From contig JAIMKJ010000032.1 of NCBI GenBank assembly GCA_020692565.1, forward strand, positions 1,018 through 48,756: a DNA stretch of 47,739 nucleotides, given 5' to 3'. The translations under genes were made by a program, and so were the position numbers. Position 1 is the first letter of the stretch, and each line of letters starts with the position of its first letter. The notes beneath the pieces were generated by a model. That model worked only from the letters and a program-made list of their open reading frames with translations, made no database searches and was not told where the DNA came from. The DNA is from Thermomonas sp. (GTDB lineage: Bacteria; Pseudomonadota; Gammaproteobacteria; Xanthomonadales; Xanthomonadaceae). This document shows, piece by piece, positions 26,718 to 36,179 of this stretch.

Positions 26718-28732
26718 TGTCCCCTGACCGCCTCGATATCCAGCACTCTCCGATCTTCGGACGCATGACCTGGGACGCCGTTCCCATGCTGCACGATCCG
26801 ATCATCATGGCCACCTTCATCGGCACGGCGGTCGTCGGCATCGCCATGTTCGCGGCGATCACGAAATACCGGCTGTGGGGCTGTCTCTGGAAGGAATGGT
26901 TCACCAGCATCGATCACAAGAAGATCGGCATCATGTACATGGTGCTGGGGCTGGTGATGCTGCTGCGCGGCTTCGCGGATGCGCTGATGATGCGCCTGCA
27001 GCAGGCGATGGCCTTCGGCGACAATCTCGGCTATCTGCCGCCGCATCATTACGACCAGATTTTCACCGCGCACGGGGTGATCATGATCTTCTTCGTCGCG
27101 ATGCCGCTGGTCACGGGCCTGATGAATTACCTGGTGCCGCTGCAGATCGGCGCGCGCGACGTGGCGTTCCCATTCCTCAACAATTTCAGTTTCTGGATGA
27201 CCGCCAGCGGCGCGGGGCTGGTGATGCTGTCGCTGTTCTTCGGCGAATTCGCGGCCACGGGCTGGTTGGCTTATCCGCCGCTCTCCGGTGTCGCCTTCAG
27301 CCCGTGGGTCGGGGTCGACTACTACATCTGGGCATTACAGATCGCGGGCGTCGGGACATTGCTGTCGGGCGTGAATCTGCTGGTGACCATCATCAAGATG
27401 CGTGCGCCCGGGATGGGCCTGATGCGGATGCCGGTCTTCACCTGGACGGCGCTATGCACCAATGTCCTGATCGTGGTGTCGTTTCCGGTGCTGACCGCGG
27501 TGCTGGCGTTGCTGACGCTGGATCGGTATGCGGGCACGAATTTCTTCACCAGCGATCTCGGCGGCAACGCCATGATGTACGTCAATCTGATCTGGATCTG
27601 GGGCCATCCGGAGGTCTACATCCTGATCCTGCCGCTGTTCGGCGTGTTCTCCGAGATCGTCTCCACCTATTCCGGCAAGCGCCTGTTCGGCTATTCGTCG
27701 ATGGTCTATGCGACCGTGTGCATCACCGTGCTGTCGTATCTGGTGTGGCTGCACCATTTCTTCACGATGGGGTCGGGCGCCAGCGTCAACTCGTTCTTCG
27801 GGATCACCACGATGATCATCTCGATCCCGACCGGCGCGAAGATCTTCAACTGGCTGTTCACGATGTATCGCGGACGCATCCGTTTCGAGGTGCCGATGCT
27901 GTGGACGATGGGCTTCATGGTCACCTTCGTCGTCGGCGGCATGACCGGCGTGCTGCTGGCCGTTCCGCCGGCGGACTTCGTACTCCACAACAGCCTGTTC
28001 CTGGTCGCGCACTTCCACAATGTGATCATCGGCGGCGTGGTGTTCGGCCTGTTCGCGGCGATGACCCACTGGTTTCCGAAGGCCTTCGGTTTCAGGCTCG
28101 ACGATTTCTGGGGCAAGGTGTCGTTCTGGTTCTGGCTCGCCGGCTACTGGTTCGCGTTCACGCCGCTGTACGTGCTCGGCCTGATGGGCGTCACGCGTCG
28201 CATGAGCCATTTCGAGGACCCGTCGCTGCAGATCTGGTTCCAGATCGCCGCGTTCGGTGCGGTGCTCGTCGCCATCGGCATCGCGGCCTTCCTGTTCTGC
28301 ATCTACATCAGCGTCCGCAGGCGCGAGCAGTTGTGCGATGTCACCGGCGATCCCTGGAATGGCCGCACGCTGGAATGGTCGACGTCCTCGCCGCCGCCGG
28401 ACTACAACTTCGCGTTCACGCCGGTGGTGCACGACAACGACGCGTGGTGGGACATGAAGCAGCGCGGCTTCCAGCGCGTCCAGAGCGGTTTCCTGTCCGT
28501 ACACATGCCGAAGAACACGCCCGCCGGCGTCGTGCTGGCGGCGCTGAGTACCGCGCTCGGATTCGCGATGGTCTGGCATGTGTGGTGGCTGGCTTTGGCG
28601 TCGCTGGTCGCGATCGTGGTCTACGCGATCTACCACAGCTTCGATTACGACCGCGATTACCACATTTCCGCAGAAGACATCGCCGCGACCGAGCATGCGC
28701 GCAGCGAACGGCTGAGGGCGTCCCATGTCTGA
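26717..28732 (+). CDS. cyoB: Ubiquinol oxidase subunit I
   Basis: A 671-residue heme-copper oxidase catalytic subunit with about 15 membrane spans. A heme-ligating His is in [12 protein letters not shown]. The CuB site and cross-linked Tyr are in [12 protein letters not shown], with further CuB His in WLHHFFTMG. The heme His pair is in [13 protein letters not shown]. It reduces O2 to water using ubiquinol and pumps protons. Length matches CyoB (about 660). The start overlaps a mini-ORF, and the end overlaps cyoC by 8 bp. Confidence 0.97.
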   Translation: MSPDRLDIQHSPIFGRMTWDAVPMLHDPIIMATFIGTAVVGIAMFAAITKYRLWGCLWKEWFTSIDHKKIGIMYMVLGLVMLLRGFADALMMRLQQAMAFGDNLGYLPPHHYDQIFTAHGVIMIFFVAMPLVTGLMNYLVPLQIGARDVAFPFLNNFSFWMTASGAGLVMLSLFFGEFAATGWLAYPPLSGVAFSPWVGVDYYIWALQIAGVGTLLSGVNLLVTIIKMRAPGMGLMRMPVFTWTALCTNVLIVVSFPVLTAVLALLTLDRYAGTNFFTSDLGGNAMMYVNLIWIWGHPEVYILILPLFGVFSEIVSTYSGKRLFGYSSMVYATVCITVLSYLVWLHHFFTMGSGASVNSFFGITTMIISIPTGAKIFNWLFTMYRGRIRFEVPMLWTMGFMVTFVVGGMTGVLLAVPPADFVLHNSLFLVAHFHNVIIGGVVFGLFAAMTHWFPKAFGFRLDDFWGKVSFWFWLAGYWFAFTPLYVLGLMGVTRRMSHFEDPSLQIWFQIAAFGAVLVAIGIAAFLFCIYISVRRREQLCDVTGDPWNGRTLEWSTSSPPPDYNFAFTPVVHDNDAWWDMKQRGFQRVQSGFLSVHMPKNTPAGVVLAALSTALGFAMVWHVWWLALASLVAIVVYAIYHSFDYDRDYHISAEDIAATEHARSERLRASHV

Positions 28733-29369
28733 GTCCATCGCGATGCATCACCAGGACGGCTGCGTGGCACGCGTCGATCCCGTCTTTCTGGATACCGAAG
28801 GTCGCCACCATCCCGAGAACGGCACGCTGCTCGGTTTCTGGCTGTATCTGCTCAGCGACCTGATGATCTTCGCGTGCCTGTTCGCCGCGTACGGCGTGCT
28901 CGGCCGCAATTACGCGGCCGGGCCGTCCGGCGCGGATCTGTTCGATCTCAAGCTGATCGCCGCCAACACCGCGATCCTGCTGGTCTCGTCGATCACCTAT
29001 GGCTTCGCGATGATCGCGATGCAGACGCGCGACAAGCGGGGGCTGATCGGCTGGCTGGTCGCGACCGGCGTCCTCGGGCTGGGTTTCCTCGCGATCGAGA
29101 TCTACGAGTTCGCGCATCTGATCCATCTGGGCGCCGGCCCGCAGCGCAGCGCGTTCCTGTCGTCGTTCTTCGCCCTGGTCGGCACCCACGGTCTGCACGT
29201 GCTGTTCGGCGTGGTCTGGCTGGCGGTGCTGTGCGTGCAGGTGCATCGTCATGGCCTGACCCGTGCCAATGTCCGCCGTGTGGCCTGCCTGTCGATGTTC
29301 TGGCATTTCCTCGATGTGGTCTGGATCGGCGTGTTTTCCTTCGTGTATCTGATGGGCGTACTGCCATGA
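28725..29369 (+). CDS. cyoC: Ubiquinol oxidase subunit III
   Basis: A 214-residue, five-helix subunit of the bo3-type oxidase. [20 protein letters not shown] and the [12 protein letters not shown] segment are typical of subunit III of quinol oxidases. It overlaps cyoB by 8 bp and its TGA overlaps the cyoD ATG, so the subunits are translationally linked. It stabilises the CyoB core and has no redox centre. Confidence 0.95.
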   Translation: MSESIAMHHQDGCVARVDPVFLDTEGRHHPENGTLLGFWLYLLSDLMIFACLFAAYGVLGRNYAAGPSGADLFDLKLIAANTAILLVSSITYGFAMIAMQTRDKRGLIGWLVATGVLGLGFLAIEIYEFAHLIHLGAGPQRSAFLSSFFALVGTHGLHVLFGVVWLAVLCVQVHRHGLTRANVRRVACLSMFWHFLDVVWIGVFSFVYLMGVLP

Positions 29370-29785
29370 ACGAACATGCCGCGCAGCAACATGACGTGCA
29401 TTCCCACGACGGCCATTCCCCCGGCGACCATTTCGATGACGGCATTCCGAATGTGTCCGGTCGCGAATACCTCAATGGCTTCGTGCTGTCGGTCGTACTG
29501 ACCGCGATCCCGTTCGCGCTGGTGATGACGAAGACGATTTCGAACTCGACGCTGGCGGCGGTGGTGATCCTGCTGTTCGCCGCCGTGCAGGTTGTGGTGC
29601 ATATGGTCTACTTCCTGCACATGAACACCCGGTCGGAAGGCGGCTGGAACCTGGTCGCGCTGGTGTTCACCGCGGTGCTGGTCATCATCGTGATGTCGGG
29701 GTCGCTCTGGGTGATGCATCACCTCAACACCAACATGATGCCGGGGCTGCACGAGATGCAGGACATGCTGCGGAACGCGCCGTGA
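29366..29785 (+). CDS. cyoD: Ubiquinol oxidase subunit IV
   Basis: A 139-residue subunit with a His/Asp-rich soluble N-terminus (about 1-35; HDVHSHDGHSPGDHFDD) and three membrane spans. The segment VVHMVYFLHMNTRSEGGWN is a clear cyoD hallmark. The His-rich tail is longer than in E. coli CyoD and could bind metal. It overlaps cyoC and the SURF1 gene by 4 bp each. Confidence 0.94.
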   Translation: MNEHAAQQHDVHSHDGHSPGDHFDDGIPNVSGREYLNGFVLSVVLTAIPFALVMTKTISNSTLAAVVILLFAAVQVVVHMVYFLHMNTRSEGGWNLVALVFTAVLVIIVMSGSLWVMHHLNTNMMPGLHEMQDMLRNAP

Positions 29786-30588
29786 TTCCGCGCGCGGACG
29801 TCGCGATCCCGTCGGCGCCGCGCACTGAGGCGCGGGATTCGGTCTGGACGGTCGTCTTCGCCGTGGCGCTGCTGGTCGCGTTCGTCGGCTTCGTCGCGCT
29901 GGGCCTCTGGCAATGGCAGCGCATGGGCTGGAAACATGCGCTGATCGAGCGCGTGGAGGCGCGGGTCCACGCCGATCCCGTGTCGCCGCCGCCGCGCAGC
30001 CGCTGGGCCGCGATCACCGCCGAGAGCGACGAATACCGGCGCGTGCGCCTGTCGGGTCATTTCCTTCCCGTGTCGGAAACGCGCACTCAGGCGGTGACCG
30101 CGCTGGGCGCAGGATGGTGGGTGCTTGCGCCGTTGCGCACGGACGACGGCGACATCGTGCTGGTGAATCGCGGATTCGTCCCGGCCGGTGCGGAGGCCGT
30201 GCCGCCGCCGACCGGCGCGATCCGGATCGAGGGCCTGCTGCGGATCAGCGAGCCGGAGGGCGGGTTTCTCCGCAGCAACGATCCTGGGCAGGACCGCTGG
30301 TACTCGCGGGACGTGAATGCCATCGCCCGCGCCCGCGGCCTGAACGCGGAAACAGTCGCACCGTTCTTCATCGATGCGGCGCGCGATGCGGGCGTGCAGG
30401 GCTGGCCCAGGGGCGGGCTCACGGTGGTGCAATTCCGCGACCCTCACCTTTCTTATGCATTGACATGGTTCGGCATGGCGTTGCTCACGGCCATCGCCGG
30501 TCTGCGCCTGTTCGTATCGACACCCCGTTTGCGTCAATATCGTCGCGAACGAGGAGGCTTCGAGCCATGCAGGACCCATCCCACATGA
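29782..30588 (+). CDS. SURF1 family oxidase assembly protein
   Basis: A 268-residue protein with one membrane span at each end (about 22-44 and 228-250) and a periplasmic domain between. LGLWQWQRMGWKHALIE and the segment VLVNRGFVPAGAE are signatures of SURF1, which helps insert heme into the oxidase subunit I. The start is GTG at 29782, overlapping the cyoD stop; no ATG fits. It ends 22 bp inside the regB-type gene. No cyoE (heme O synthase) is present in the window. Confidence 0.92.
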   Translation: MIPRADVAIPSAPRTEARDSVWTVVFAVALLVAFVGFVALGLWQWQRMGWKHALIERVEARVHADPVSPPPRSRWAAITAESDEYRRVRLSGHFLPVSETRTQAVTALGAGWWVLAPLRTDDGDIVLVNRGFVPAGAEAVPPPTGAIRIEGLLRISEPEGGFLRSNDPGQDRWYSRDVNAIARARGLNAETVAPFFIDAARDAGVQGWPRGGLTVVQFRDPHLSYALTWFGMALLTAIAGLRLFVSTPRLRQYRRERGGFEPCRTHPT

Positions 30589-31913
30589 CGGAAACCCGCG
30601 CCTCGTCCCGTCGACGGCGCCGGGACGAGGCCGCGTCCCGCGACCGCACCGGGCTGCGCAACATGCAGCAGTTGATCCAGTTGCGATGGATCGCCGTGGT
30701 CGGGCAGCTCGTCACCATCCTGGTGGTGCATTACGGGATCGGCATCGCGCTGCCGCTGCATTCGATGCTGTGCGTGCTGGCCGCCCTGTCGGCGTTCAAC
30801 CTCGCCAGCCATCTGTGGTGGCGCAAGCGGGTGCAGGTGTCCAACGCGGCGCTGCTTGCCGGGCTGCTGGTCGATGTGGCATCGCTGACCCTGCAGTTGT
30901 ACCTGAGCGGCGGCATCACCAATCCCTTCGTCTTCCTGTTCCTGCTGCAGGTGGCGCTGGGTACGGTCCTGCTGCGTTCGCCGGCCAGCTGGATCCTCGC
31001 GGCCGCGACCGGCATGTGCGTCGTCGCGCTGATCATGCTGCCGACGCCGATCGCGATCGCCGCCCATCCCGGCGCCGGCATGGCCGATCATTACGTGCAG
31101 GGGCTGTTGATCTGCTTCCTGTTGCTGGACGCGCTGCTGGTGGTGTTCATCGGCCGTATCGGCGGCATCCTGCGCGAACGCGACGCCCGTCTGGCCGAAC
31201 TCCGCCAGCGCGCCGCCGAGGAGGAGCATATCGTGCGCATGGGCCTGCTTGCGTCGGGCGCGGCGCACGAACTGGGCACGCCGCTGTCGACGCTCTCGGT
31301 CATCCTCGGCGACTGGCGGCATCTGCCTTCGTTCGCGTCGGATGCCGAGCTGTCGCACGACGTCGAGGAAATGCAGGTGCAGGTGGCGCGCTGCAAATCG
31401 ATCGTCACCAACATTCTGCTCGCGGCGGGCAAGACGCGCGGGGAATCGCCCGTCGAGACGACCCTGCACGCGCTGCTCGACGACATGGCCGAGGAGTGGC
31501 GCACGCTGCGCAGCGCGGCCGGATTCCACTACACGCGGCGGTGTGCCGACGACCCGCGGATCGTGTCGGATGCCGGCTTGCGGCAGATGGTCTTCAATGT
31601 GCTGGACAACGCACTGGAAGTCTCGCCCGGATGGGTCTCGCTGGATGCGCATTGCCGCGACGGCGAGCTGGTCATCGACATCAGCGATGCCGGTCCCGGA
31701 TTCGCGCCGGACGTGCTCGATCGGCTCGGTACGCCCTACAACTCGACCAAAGGCCGCCCCGGTGGCGGGTTGGGATTGTTCCTGTCGGTCAATGTCGCGC
31801 GTACGCTGGGAGGCAGTCTCACGGCGCACAATCGGCGCCAGGGCGGTACCACGGTGACCCTGACCCTGCCGCTTTCGGCGATTGCCCTCGAGGAGCCCGA
31901 CGATGACGAATGA
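30567..31913 (+). CDS. regB: Redox sensor histidine kinase, RegB/PrrB type
   Basis: A 448-residue kinase with six membrane spans (about 30-205), an H-box GAAHELGTPLSTLSV with His234, and a C-terminal ATPase domain (NVLDNALE, GGGLGLFLSV). The quinone-binding motif GGITNPF is at residues 115-121. Cys276 in VARCKSIV occupies the place of the redox-active cysteine of Rhodobacter RegB. It should sense quinone or oxygen state and phosphorylate the response regulator downstream. Start ATG 30567 follows GAGGAGG; a second ATG lies six codons later. It overlaps both neighbours. Confidence 0.92.
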   Translation: MQDPSHMTETRASSRRRRRDEAASRDRTGLRNMQQLIQLRWIAVVGQLVTILVVHYGIGIALPLHSMLCVLAALSAFNLASHLWWRKRVQVSNAALLAGLLVDVASLTLQLYLSGGITNPFVFLFLLQVALGTVLLRSPASWILAAATGMCVVALIMLPTPIAIAAHPGAGMADHYVQGLLICFLLLDALLVVFIGRIGGILRERDARLAELRQRAAEEEHIVRMGLLASGAAHELGTPLSTLSVILGDWRHLPSFASDAELSHDVEEMQVQVARCKSIVTNILLAAGKTRGESPVETTLHALLDDMAEEWRTLRSAAGFHYTRRCADDPRIVSDAGLRQMVFNVLDNALEVSPGWVSLDAHCRDGELVIDISDAGPGFAPDVLDRLGTPYNSTKGRPGGGLGLFLSVNVARTLGGSLTAHNRRQGGTTVTLTLPLSAIALEEPDDDE

Positions 31914-32439
31914 ACGCAATCTCCTGATCGTCGAGGACGACGCCGCCTTCGCGCGCACGCTGGTCCGCTCGTTCGAGCGCAGGAGCTACACGGTGCGCCA
32001 TCTGGCCGGAGAAGACGGGCTGGCGGCGTTGCTCGAAGCCTTCGCGCCCAGCCATGCTGTGGTCGATCTCAAGCTCGCCGGCAATTCCTCCGGATTGTCC
32101 TGCGTGCAGGCGCTGCACCAGCACGATCCGGACATGATCATCGTGGTGCTGACCGGATACGCCAGCATCGCGACCGCGGTCGAAGCCATCAAACTCGGCG
32201 CCCGTCACTACCTGGCCAAACCTTCCAACACCGACGACATCGAGGCCGCGTTCCAGCGCGCCATCGGCAACGCGGACGTCGAACTCACGGGCCGCAAGAC
32301 CTCGATCAAGACCCTGGAGTGGGAACACATCCACGAGACCCTGGCCGAAACCGGCTTCAACATCTCAGAAGCCGCGCGTCGCCTGGGCCTGCACCGGCGG
32401 ACGCTGGCGCGCAAGTTGGAGAAGCAGCGGATCAAGTGA
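31903..32439 (+). CDS. regA: Response regulator, RegA/PrrA/ActR type
   Basis: A 178-residue regulator with a receiver domain (phospho-acceptor Asp55 in VVDLKLAG; conserved Lys in YLAKP) and a C-terminal Fis-type helix-turn-helix (NISEAARRLGLHRRTLARKLEK), ending at the expected length for RegA. It overlaps regB by 11 bp. Such pairs control respiration and oxidase genes in response to redox state, so it may regulate the cyo operon with which it is cotranscribed. The start ATG 31903 was chosen because the receiver begins right after it. Confidence 0.94.
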   Translation: MTNERNLLIVEDDAAFARTLVRSFERRSYTVRHLAGEDGLAALLEAFAPSHAVVDLKLAGNSSGLSCVQALHQHDPDMIIVVLTGYASIATAVEAIKLGARHYLAKPSNTDDIEAAFQRAIGNADVELTGRKTSIKTLEWEHIHETLAETGFNISEAARRLGLHRRTLARKLEKQRIK

Positions 32440-32490
32440 GGCGCATGTCGGTTTCCGGCATGGGTGAAAGCATGGGCAGGATAAACGCCA

Positions 32491-32517
32491 ACAAAAAGCC
32501 TGAAAATAAGGTTTTGT
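32491..32517. terminator. Bidirectional terminator-type hairpin
   Basis: ACAAAAAGCCT pairs with AGGTTTTGT across a GAAAATA loop, with A- and T-runs at both sides. It lies between the regA stop and the convergent tRNA-Ser repeat region, so it could end transcription from both sides. Confidence 0.65.
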
Positions 32518-32523
32518 GGGGTC

Positions 32524-32618
32524 TGGCGGAGAGAGGGGAGGGGGCACTCGGGCCATACATGGCCCTCGCCCTTCGGGCAGCTTCGCTGTACACATCGGCA
32601 ATTCTGCCGATGTGTCGA
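32524..32618 (-). repeat. tRNA-Ser tail copy plus structured spacer element, copy B
   Basis: Positions 32524-32544 resemble the 3' end of tRNA-Ser including CCA on the minus strand. 32545-32618 hold the same three hairpins as the element at 75-147 (32550-32565, 32568-32580, 32591-32614). The CCA-to-CCA distance to the real tRNA is 168 bp, against 167 bp at the other locus. The first stem has changed from GGCACA/TGTGCC to GGGCCA/TGGCCC, which keeps the pairing. Confidence 0.8.
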
Positions 32619-32659
32619 CCCCGGCGCGTCCGCCCACCCGCTGCGCTCCGCCAGAGACG

Positions 32660-32683
32660 CAAAAGCCCCCTTTCGGGGGCCTT
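32660..32683 (-). terminator. Terminator of tRNA-Ser(GGA)
   Basis: On the minus strand GCCCCC-GAAA-GGGGGC is followed by TTTT, a standard Rho-independent terminator, 9 bp after the tRNA CCA end. A wider imperfect pairing (CCAGAGACGC with GCGTATCTGG) extends the stem. Confidence 0.85.
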
Positions 32684-32691
32684 GGCGTATC

Positions 32692-32784
32692 TGGCGGAGA
32701 GAGGGGGATTCGAACCCCCGAAGCGCGGTTTAGACGCTTACACACTTTCCAGGCGTGCTCCTTCAACCACTCGGACACCTCTCC
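32692..32784 (-). tRNA. tRNA-Ser(GGA)
   Basis: A 93-nt class II tRNA on the minus strand, beginning GGAGAGGTG and ending in encoded CCA (32692-32694). The anticodon loop CTGGAAA gives anticodon GGA, decoding UCC and UCU. A long variable arm (GTGTAAGCGTCTAAACCGCG region) is present and the T-loop reads GTTCGAATC. It faces away from dnaX. Confidence 0.95.
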
Positions 32785-32826
32785 GTGTCTTTCCCGATTC
32801 CGGCATCCGGCCGTTCGGGACCGGCA

Positions 32827-32855
32827 ATTCTAGCCGGCCCGCCGGCCGCGGACAA
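32827..32855 (-). promoter_or_regulatory. Sigma70 promoter for tRNA-Ser(GGA)
   Basis: On the minus strand TTGTCC (32850-32855) and TAGAAT (32827-32832) are separated by exactly 17 bp, ideal spacing. Transcription would begin about 35-40 nt before the mature tRNA. The -35 is identical to that proposed for tRNA-Ser(CGA). Confidence 0.65.
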
Positions 32856-32907
32856 GGAAGCGATTCCCGCGTGCCGGGCGAACCGCCGCCCGTGGCAGAA
32901 TGTACGG

Positions 32908-34656
32908 ATGTCCTACCTCGTCCTCGCCCGCAAGTGGCGCCCCAAGCGTTTCGCCGAACTGGTCGGGCAGGAGCACGTCGTCCGCGCGCTCACCAATGCC
33001 CTCGATACCGGCCGCGTGCACCATGCGTTCCTGTTCACCGGCACCCGCGGGGTGGGCAAGACCACCATCGCCCGGATCTTCGCGAAGTCGCTGAACTGCG
33101 AGCAGGGCACCTCGGCCGAGCCCTGTGGCGAGTGCAACTCGTGCCGCGACATCGACGCCGGGCGGTTCATCGACCTGCTGGAAATCGATGCCGCCAGCAA
33201 TACCGGCGTGGACGATGTCCGCGAGGTGATCGACAACGCCCAGTACATGCCCTCGCGCGGCCGGGTGAAGGTCTATCTGATCGACGAAGTGCACATGCTG
33301 TCGAAATCGGCCTTCAACGCGCTGCTGAAGACGCTGGAAGAGCCGCCGGGGCACGTGAAGTTCCTGCTCGCGACCACCGACCCGCAGAAACTGCCGGTGA
33401 CGGTGCTGTCGCGCTGCCTGCAGTTCAATCTGAAGCGTCTGGAAGAGCCGCAGATCCAGGGGCAGATCGCCAAGATTCTCGAGGCCGAGGGCATTCCGGC
33501 CGAGGCTGGCGCCATCCGCCAGTTGTCAAAGGCCGCCGACGGCAGTCTGCGCGACGGCCTGTCGCTGCTCGATCAGGCCATCGCCTACACCGGTGCCAGC
33601 AGCACGCTGGAAGGCGGGAGCGGCGCGACGCTGACCGATGCCGGCGTCGCCACCATGCTGGGCACGGTCGACCGCATGCGCGTGGGCGCGGTGCTGAACG
33701 CGCTGGCGGCGGGCGACGGCGAAAGCCTGTTGACCGAAATTGCGGCGCTCGCGGATTTCTCGCCCGACTGGGCCGGGGTGATCGATGCGATGGCCGAGGC
33801 CCTGCACCGGATCCAGGTGCGCCAGCTGGTGCCTTCGGCGGAGATCGAAGCCGATAGCGTCGATATCGACGCACTGGCGGGCCAATTGCGTCCGGAAGTC
33901 GTACAGCTGTGGTACCAGATGGCGCTGCATGGCCGTCGCGATCTGGGCCTGGCGCCCAGTCCGCGCGGCGGCTTCGAGATGACTGCGCTGCGGATGCTGG
34001 CGTTCCGGCCGGCCGAAGCGGGCACGACGACTGTCGAATCGCAGACCGGCGCGCCGTCGCGCGGCCCCGATGCTGCCCGTGCGGCGCTCGATACGGCTGC
34101 GAGTCGCCCGGCACCGCGGCCGTTGCCGGCCGCCGCGATGGAAAATCCGGCCGCGCCGACGCGCACCCCGCCACCTGCACATGCGGCACCGCCGGCACGA
34201 CCGGCGCCGGCCATCATCGAAGTCGCGGCGCCGGTGGCCGCGCCCGCCGCTGCGCCGAAGGTCGATATCGACAACGATCGCTGGCTCGAACTGGTCGCCC
34301 AGAGCGGCCTGCGCGGGCCCGCCCGCGAGCTGGCCGCGCATGCAGCGTTCGTCGGGTACGCGGACGGCGTGCTGCGGCTGTCGCTGTCGGCCGAAGACGA
34401 TCATCTGCGCAGTCCGTCGCTGGTGAAGTCGCTGACCGATGCGCTGTGCGTACAGCTCGGCGGCACGGTGCAGCTCAAATTCGAGACCGGCAGACCGGCC
34501 AACGCCGAGACCCTGCATCAGCGCGTCGAGCGTCAGCGCGACGCGAAGCAGACCGCCGCCGAGGAAAATTTCATGGCCCATCCCGACGTGCAGCGGTTGA
34601 TGAGCCAACAGGGCGCGACACTGGTGCCCGATTCCATCCGTCCCTTCGAAGACTGA
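32908..34656 (+). CDS. dnaX: DNA polymerase III subunits gamma/tau
   Basis: A 582-residue clamp-loader ATPase. Walker A is GTRGVGKT (about 45-52), the zinc-binding Cys cluster lies in [16 protein letters not shown], Walker B is LIDEVHMLS, and sensor regions follow. The C-terminal third is Ala/Pro-rich linker and then a tau domain for polymerase contact. It loads beta clamps at the replication fork. ATG 32908 was chosen as the family start [12 protein letters not shown]. The gene is followed 17 bp later by ebfC and then recR, the conserved order. Whether a frameshift makes a short gamma form was not determined. Confidence 0.97.
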   Translation: MSYLVLARKWRPKRFAELVGQEHVVRALTNALDTGRVHHAFLFTGTRGVGKTTIARIFAKSLNCEQGTSAEPCGECNSCRDIDAGRFIDLLEIDAASNTGVDDVREVIDNAQYMPSRGRVKVYLIDEVHMLSKSAFNALLKTLEEPPGHVKFLLATTDPQKLPVTVLSRCLQFNLKRLEEPQIQGQIAKILEAEGIPAEAGAIRQLSKAADGSLRDGLSLLDQAIAYTGASSTLEGGSGATLTDAGVATMLGTVDRMRVGAVLNALAAGDGESLLTEIAALADFSPDWAGVIDAMAEALHRIQVRQLVPSAEIEADSVDIDALAGQLRPEVVQLWYQMALHGRRDLGLAPSPRGGFEMTALRMLAFRPAEAGTTTVESQTGAPSRGPDAARAALDTAASRPAPRPLPAAAMENPAAPTRTPPPAHAAPPARPAPAIIEVAAPVAAPAAAPKVDIDNDRWLELVAQSGLRGPARELAAHAAFVGYADGVLRLSLSAEDDHLRSPSLVKSLTDALCVQLGGTVQLKFETGRPANAETLHQRVERQRDAKQTAAEENFMAHPDVQRLMSQQGATLVPDSIRPFED

Positions 34657-34673
34657 AACGAGAGATCGCCCCC

Positions 34674-35000
34674 ATGCGTGGAAATATTGCCCAATTGATG
34701 CAGCAGGCGCAGAAGATGCAGGAAAACCTGCAGCGCGCCCAGGAAGAACTGGCCAAGCTCGAAGTCACCGGCAGCGCCGGCGCCGGCATGGTCAGCGTCA
34801 CGCTGACCGGCCGCATGGAATGCCGCAGCGTGAAGATCGACCCGAGCGTGCTGTCCGATGTCGAGATGGTTGAAGACCTGGTGGTCGCGGCGATCAACGA
34901 TGCGGTGAACAAGGTCAACGCCGAATCGCAGTCGCGGATGTCCGGCGCCACCGCTGGCATGCCGATTCCGCCGGGGATGAAGATTCCGGGGATGTTCTGA
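34674..35000 (+). CDS. ebfC: YbaB/EbfC nucleoid-associated protein
   Basis: A 108-residue dimeric DNA-binding protein. The helical start [22 protein letters not shown] is followed by a beta-strand segment ([21 protein letters not shown]) and the C-terminal [11 protein letters not shown] tail, typical of the family. It binds DNA broadly and its gene commonly lies between dnaX and recR, as here. A perfect 24-bp inverted repeat separates it from recR. Confidence 0.95.
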   Translation: MRGNIAQLMQQAQKMQENLQRAQEELAKLEVTGSAGAGMVSVTLTGRMECRSVKIDPSVLSDVEMVEDLVVAAINDAVNKVNAESQSRMSGATAGMPIPPGMKIPGMF

Positions 35001-35008
35001 CGCTCCAT

Positions 35009-35096
35009 CGTAGAGCGGAGCGCAGCTCCGCTACCCCGTCCAACTCGGGTACCTCGTCTCCGCAGAGGTTGCAGCGGAGCTGCGCTCCGCTCTACG
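35009..35096. repeat. Long perfect inverted repeat between ebfC and recR
   Basis: The arms at 35009-35032 and 35073-35096 are perfect reverse complements over 24 bp (CGTAGAGCGGAGCGCAGCTC and on), about 40 bp apart, and each arm contains its own smaller dyad GGAGCGCAGCTCC-type. It looks like a REP/BIME-type unit. It ends 10 bp before the recR start and would form a strong structure in the ebfC-recR transcript. Confidence 0.8.
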
Positions 35097-35106
35097 GATC
35101 GATGTC

Positions 35107-35706
35107 ATGACCGTGTCTCTTCTCGAACAACTCATCGAAGCCTTCCGCATCCTGCCCGGAGTCGGCCAGAAAACCGCGCAGCGGATGGCCTATCACGTGC
35201 TGGAGCGCGATCGCGACGGTGCGCAGCGGCTGTCCGAAGCGCTGGCCGCCGCGGTCGACCGCATCGGCCATTGCGCGCGTTGCCGCGACTTCAGCGAGTC
35301 GGAAATGTGCGCCACCTGCGCCAGCGCATCGCGCGACGCGCATCTGCTGTGCGCGGTGGAATCGCCGGCCGACCGTCTGGTCATCGAACAGGCCACCGGC
35401 TATCGCGGCTTCTATTTCGTGCTGCAGGGCCGGCTCAGCCCGCTCGACGGCATCGGCCCGCGCGAGCTGGGCCTGGAAAAACTCGCCGCGCGCCTCGCGG
35501 AAGGCGAGGTGCAGGAGCTGGTGATCGCGACCAATCCCACCGTGGAAGGCGAAGCCACCGCGCACTACCTCGCGCAGCTTTCGCGTCAGCACGGTGTGAA
35601 GCCGACCCGGCTCACCCACGGCGTGCCGCTGGGCGGTGAGCTTGAATACGTCGATCGCGGCACCCTGTCGCATGCGTTCGGCACGCGCGGCGAAATGCCG
35701 CTGTAG
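35107..35706 (+). CDS. recR: Recombination mediator protein RecR
   Basis: A 199-residue ring-forming protein of the RecFOR repair pathway. An N-terminal helix-hairpin-helix ([20 protein letters not shown]), a zinc finger ([16 protein letters not shown]), a Toprim domain ([33 protein letters not shown]) and the C-terminal [17 protein letters not shown] are all present. The start ATG 35107 has no clear ribosome site, because an inverted repeat lies directly upstream. It is the end of the dnaX-ebfC-recR series. Confidence 0.96.
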   Translation: MTVSLLEQLIEAFRILPGVGQKTAQRMAYHVLERDRDGAQRLSEALAAAVDRIGHCARCRDFSESEMCATCASASRDAHLLCAVESPADRLVIEQATGYRGFYFVLQGRLSPLDGIGPRELGLEKLAARLAEGEVQELVIATNPTVEGEATAHYLAQLSRQHGVKPTRLTHGVPLGGELEYVDRGTLSHAFGTRGEMPL

Positions 35707-35749
35707 GGCTGGAGATCTTGTCCTCGCGGCAAGTCCGTGCAGATGCGTG

Positions 35750-36118
35750 GCGAACTCCTTTCGCGCAAGAGCAAATCCCCCCGCCATCGCGTTGCGATGC
35801 CGACCCCCTTTGCCAAAGGGGGTAACAGCAGGTGTCGGTGCGGATGAAGGGCCATGATAGGAACGTCCTGTCGCGCAAAAGCAAATCCCCCCGCCATCGC
35901 GTTGCGATGCCGACCCCCTTTTTCAAAGGGGGCGATAGCAGTTATCGGCGCGGGTGAATGAAAGTCACGTTGCTTTCGCCGTCTTTTCAAGAAAATTTTC
36001 CGGGATGATGTTACGGACCCGGCGGCATTCGCTGCATCGCCGGTAGCCCTCCATGCCCCCTTTGAAAAAGGGGGCGGGCAATCGCGTAGCGATTGACGGG
36101 GGATTTGCGCTTGTCCGC
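35750..36118. repeat. Cluster of three related intergenic repeats
   Basis: Two direct copies (about 35760-35822 and 35872-35931) share AAATCCCCCCGCCATCGCGT and then GCGATGCCGACCCCCTTT plus a CAAAGGGGG hairpin arm. A third, inverted and shorter relative is at 36054-36116 (GCCCCCTTTGAAAAAGGGGG). The 473-bp gap between recR and hinT holds nothing else I could identify apart from a likely hinT -10 (TACAAT, 36148-36153). Confidence 0.75.
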
Positions 36119-36179
36119 CCGGCGCCACTTCCGCCAGCACGCATGTTTACAATGCTTTTGATTCAACAGGAGCCTCGCC

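Noticed and set aside
32440..32907. Integrated element at the tRNA-Ser(GGA) 3' end
   Set aside because: The tail copy resembles an attachment-site duplication, but there is no integrase, and the copied segment comes with the same spacer at both serine tRNAs, which fits an rtT-like repeat better.
35750..36118. CRISPR-like array
   Set aside because: Only two direct copies and one inverted copy exist, with a repeat longer than the spacer-like gaps and no cas genes.
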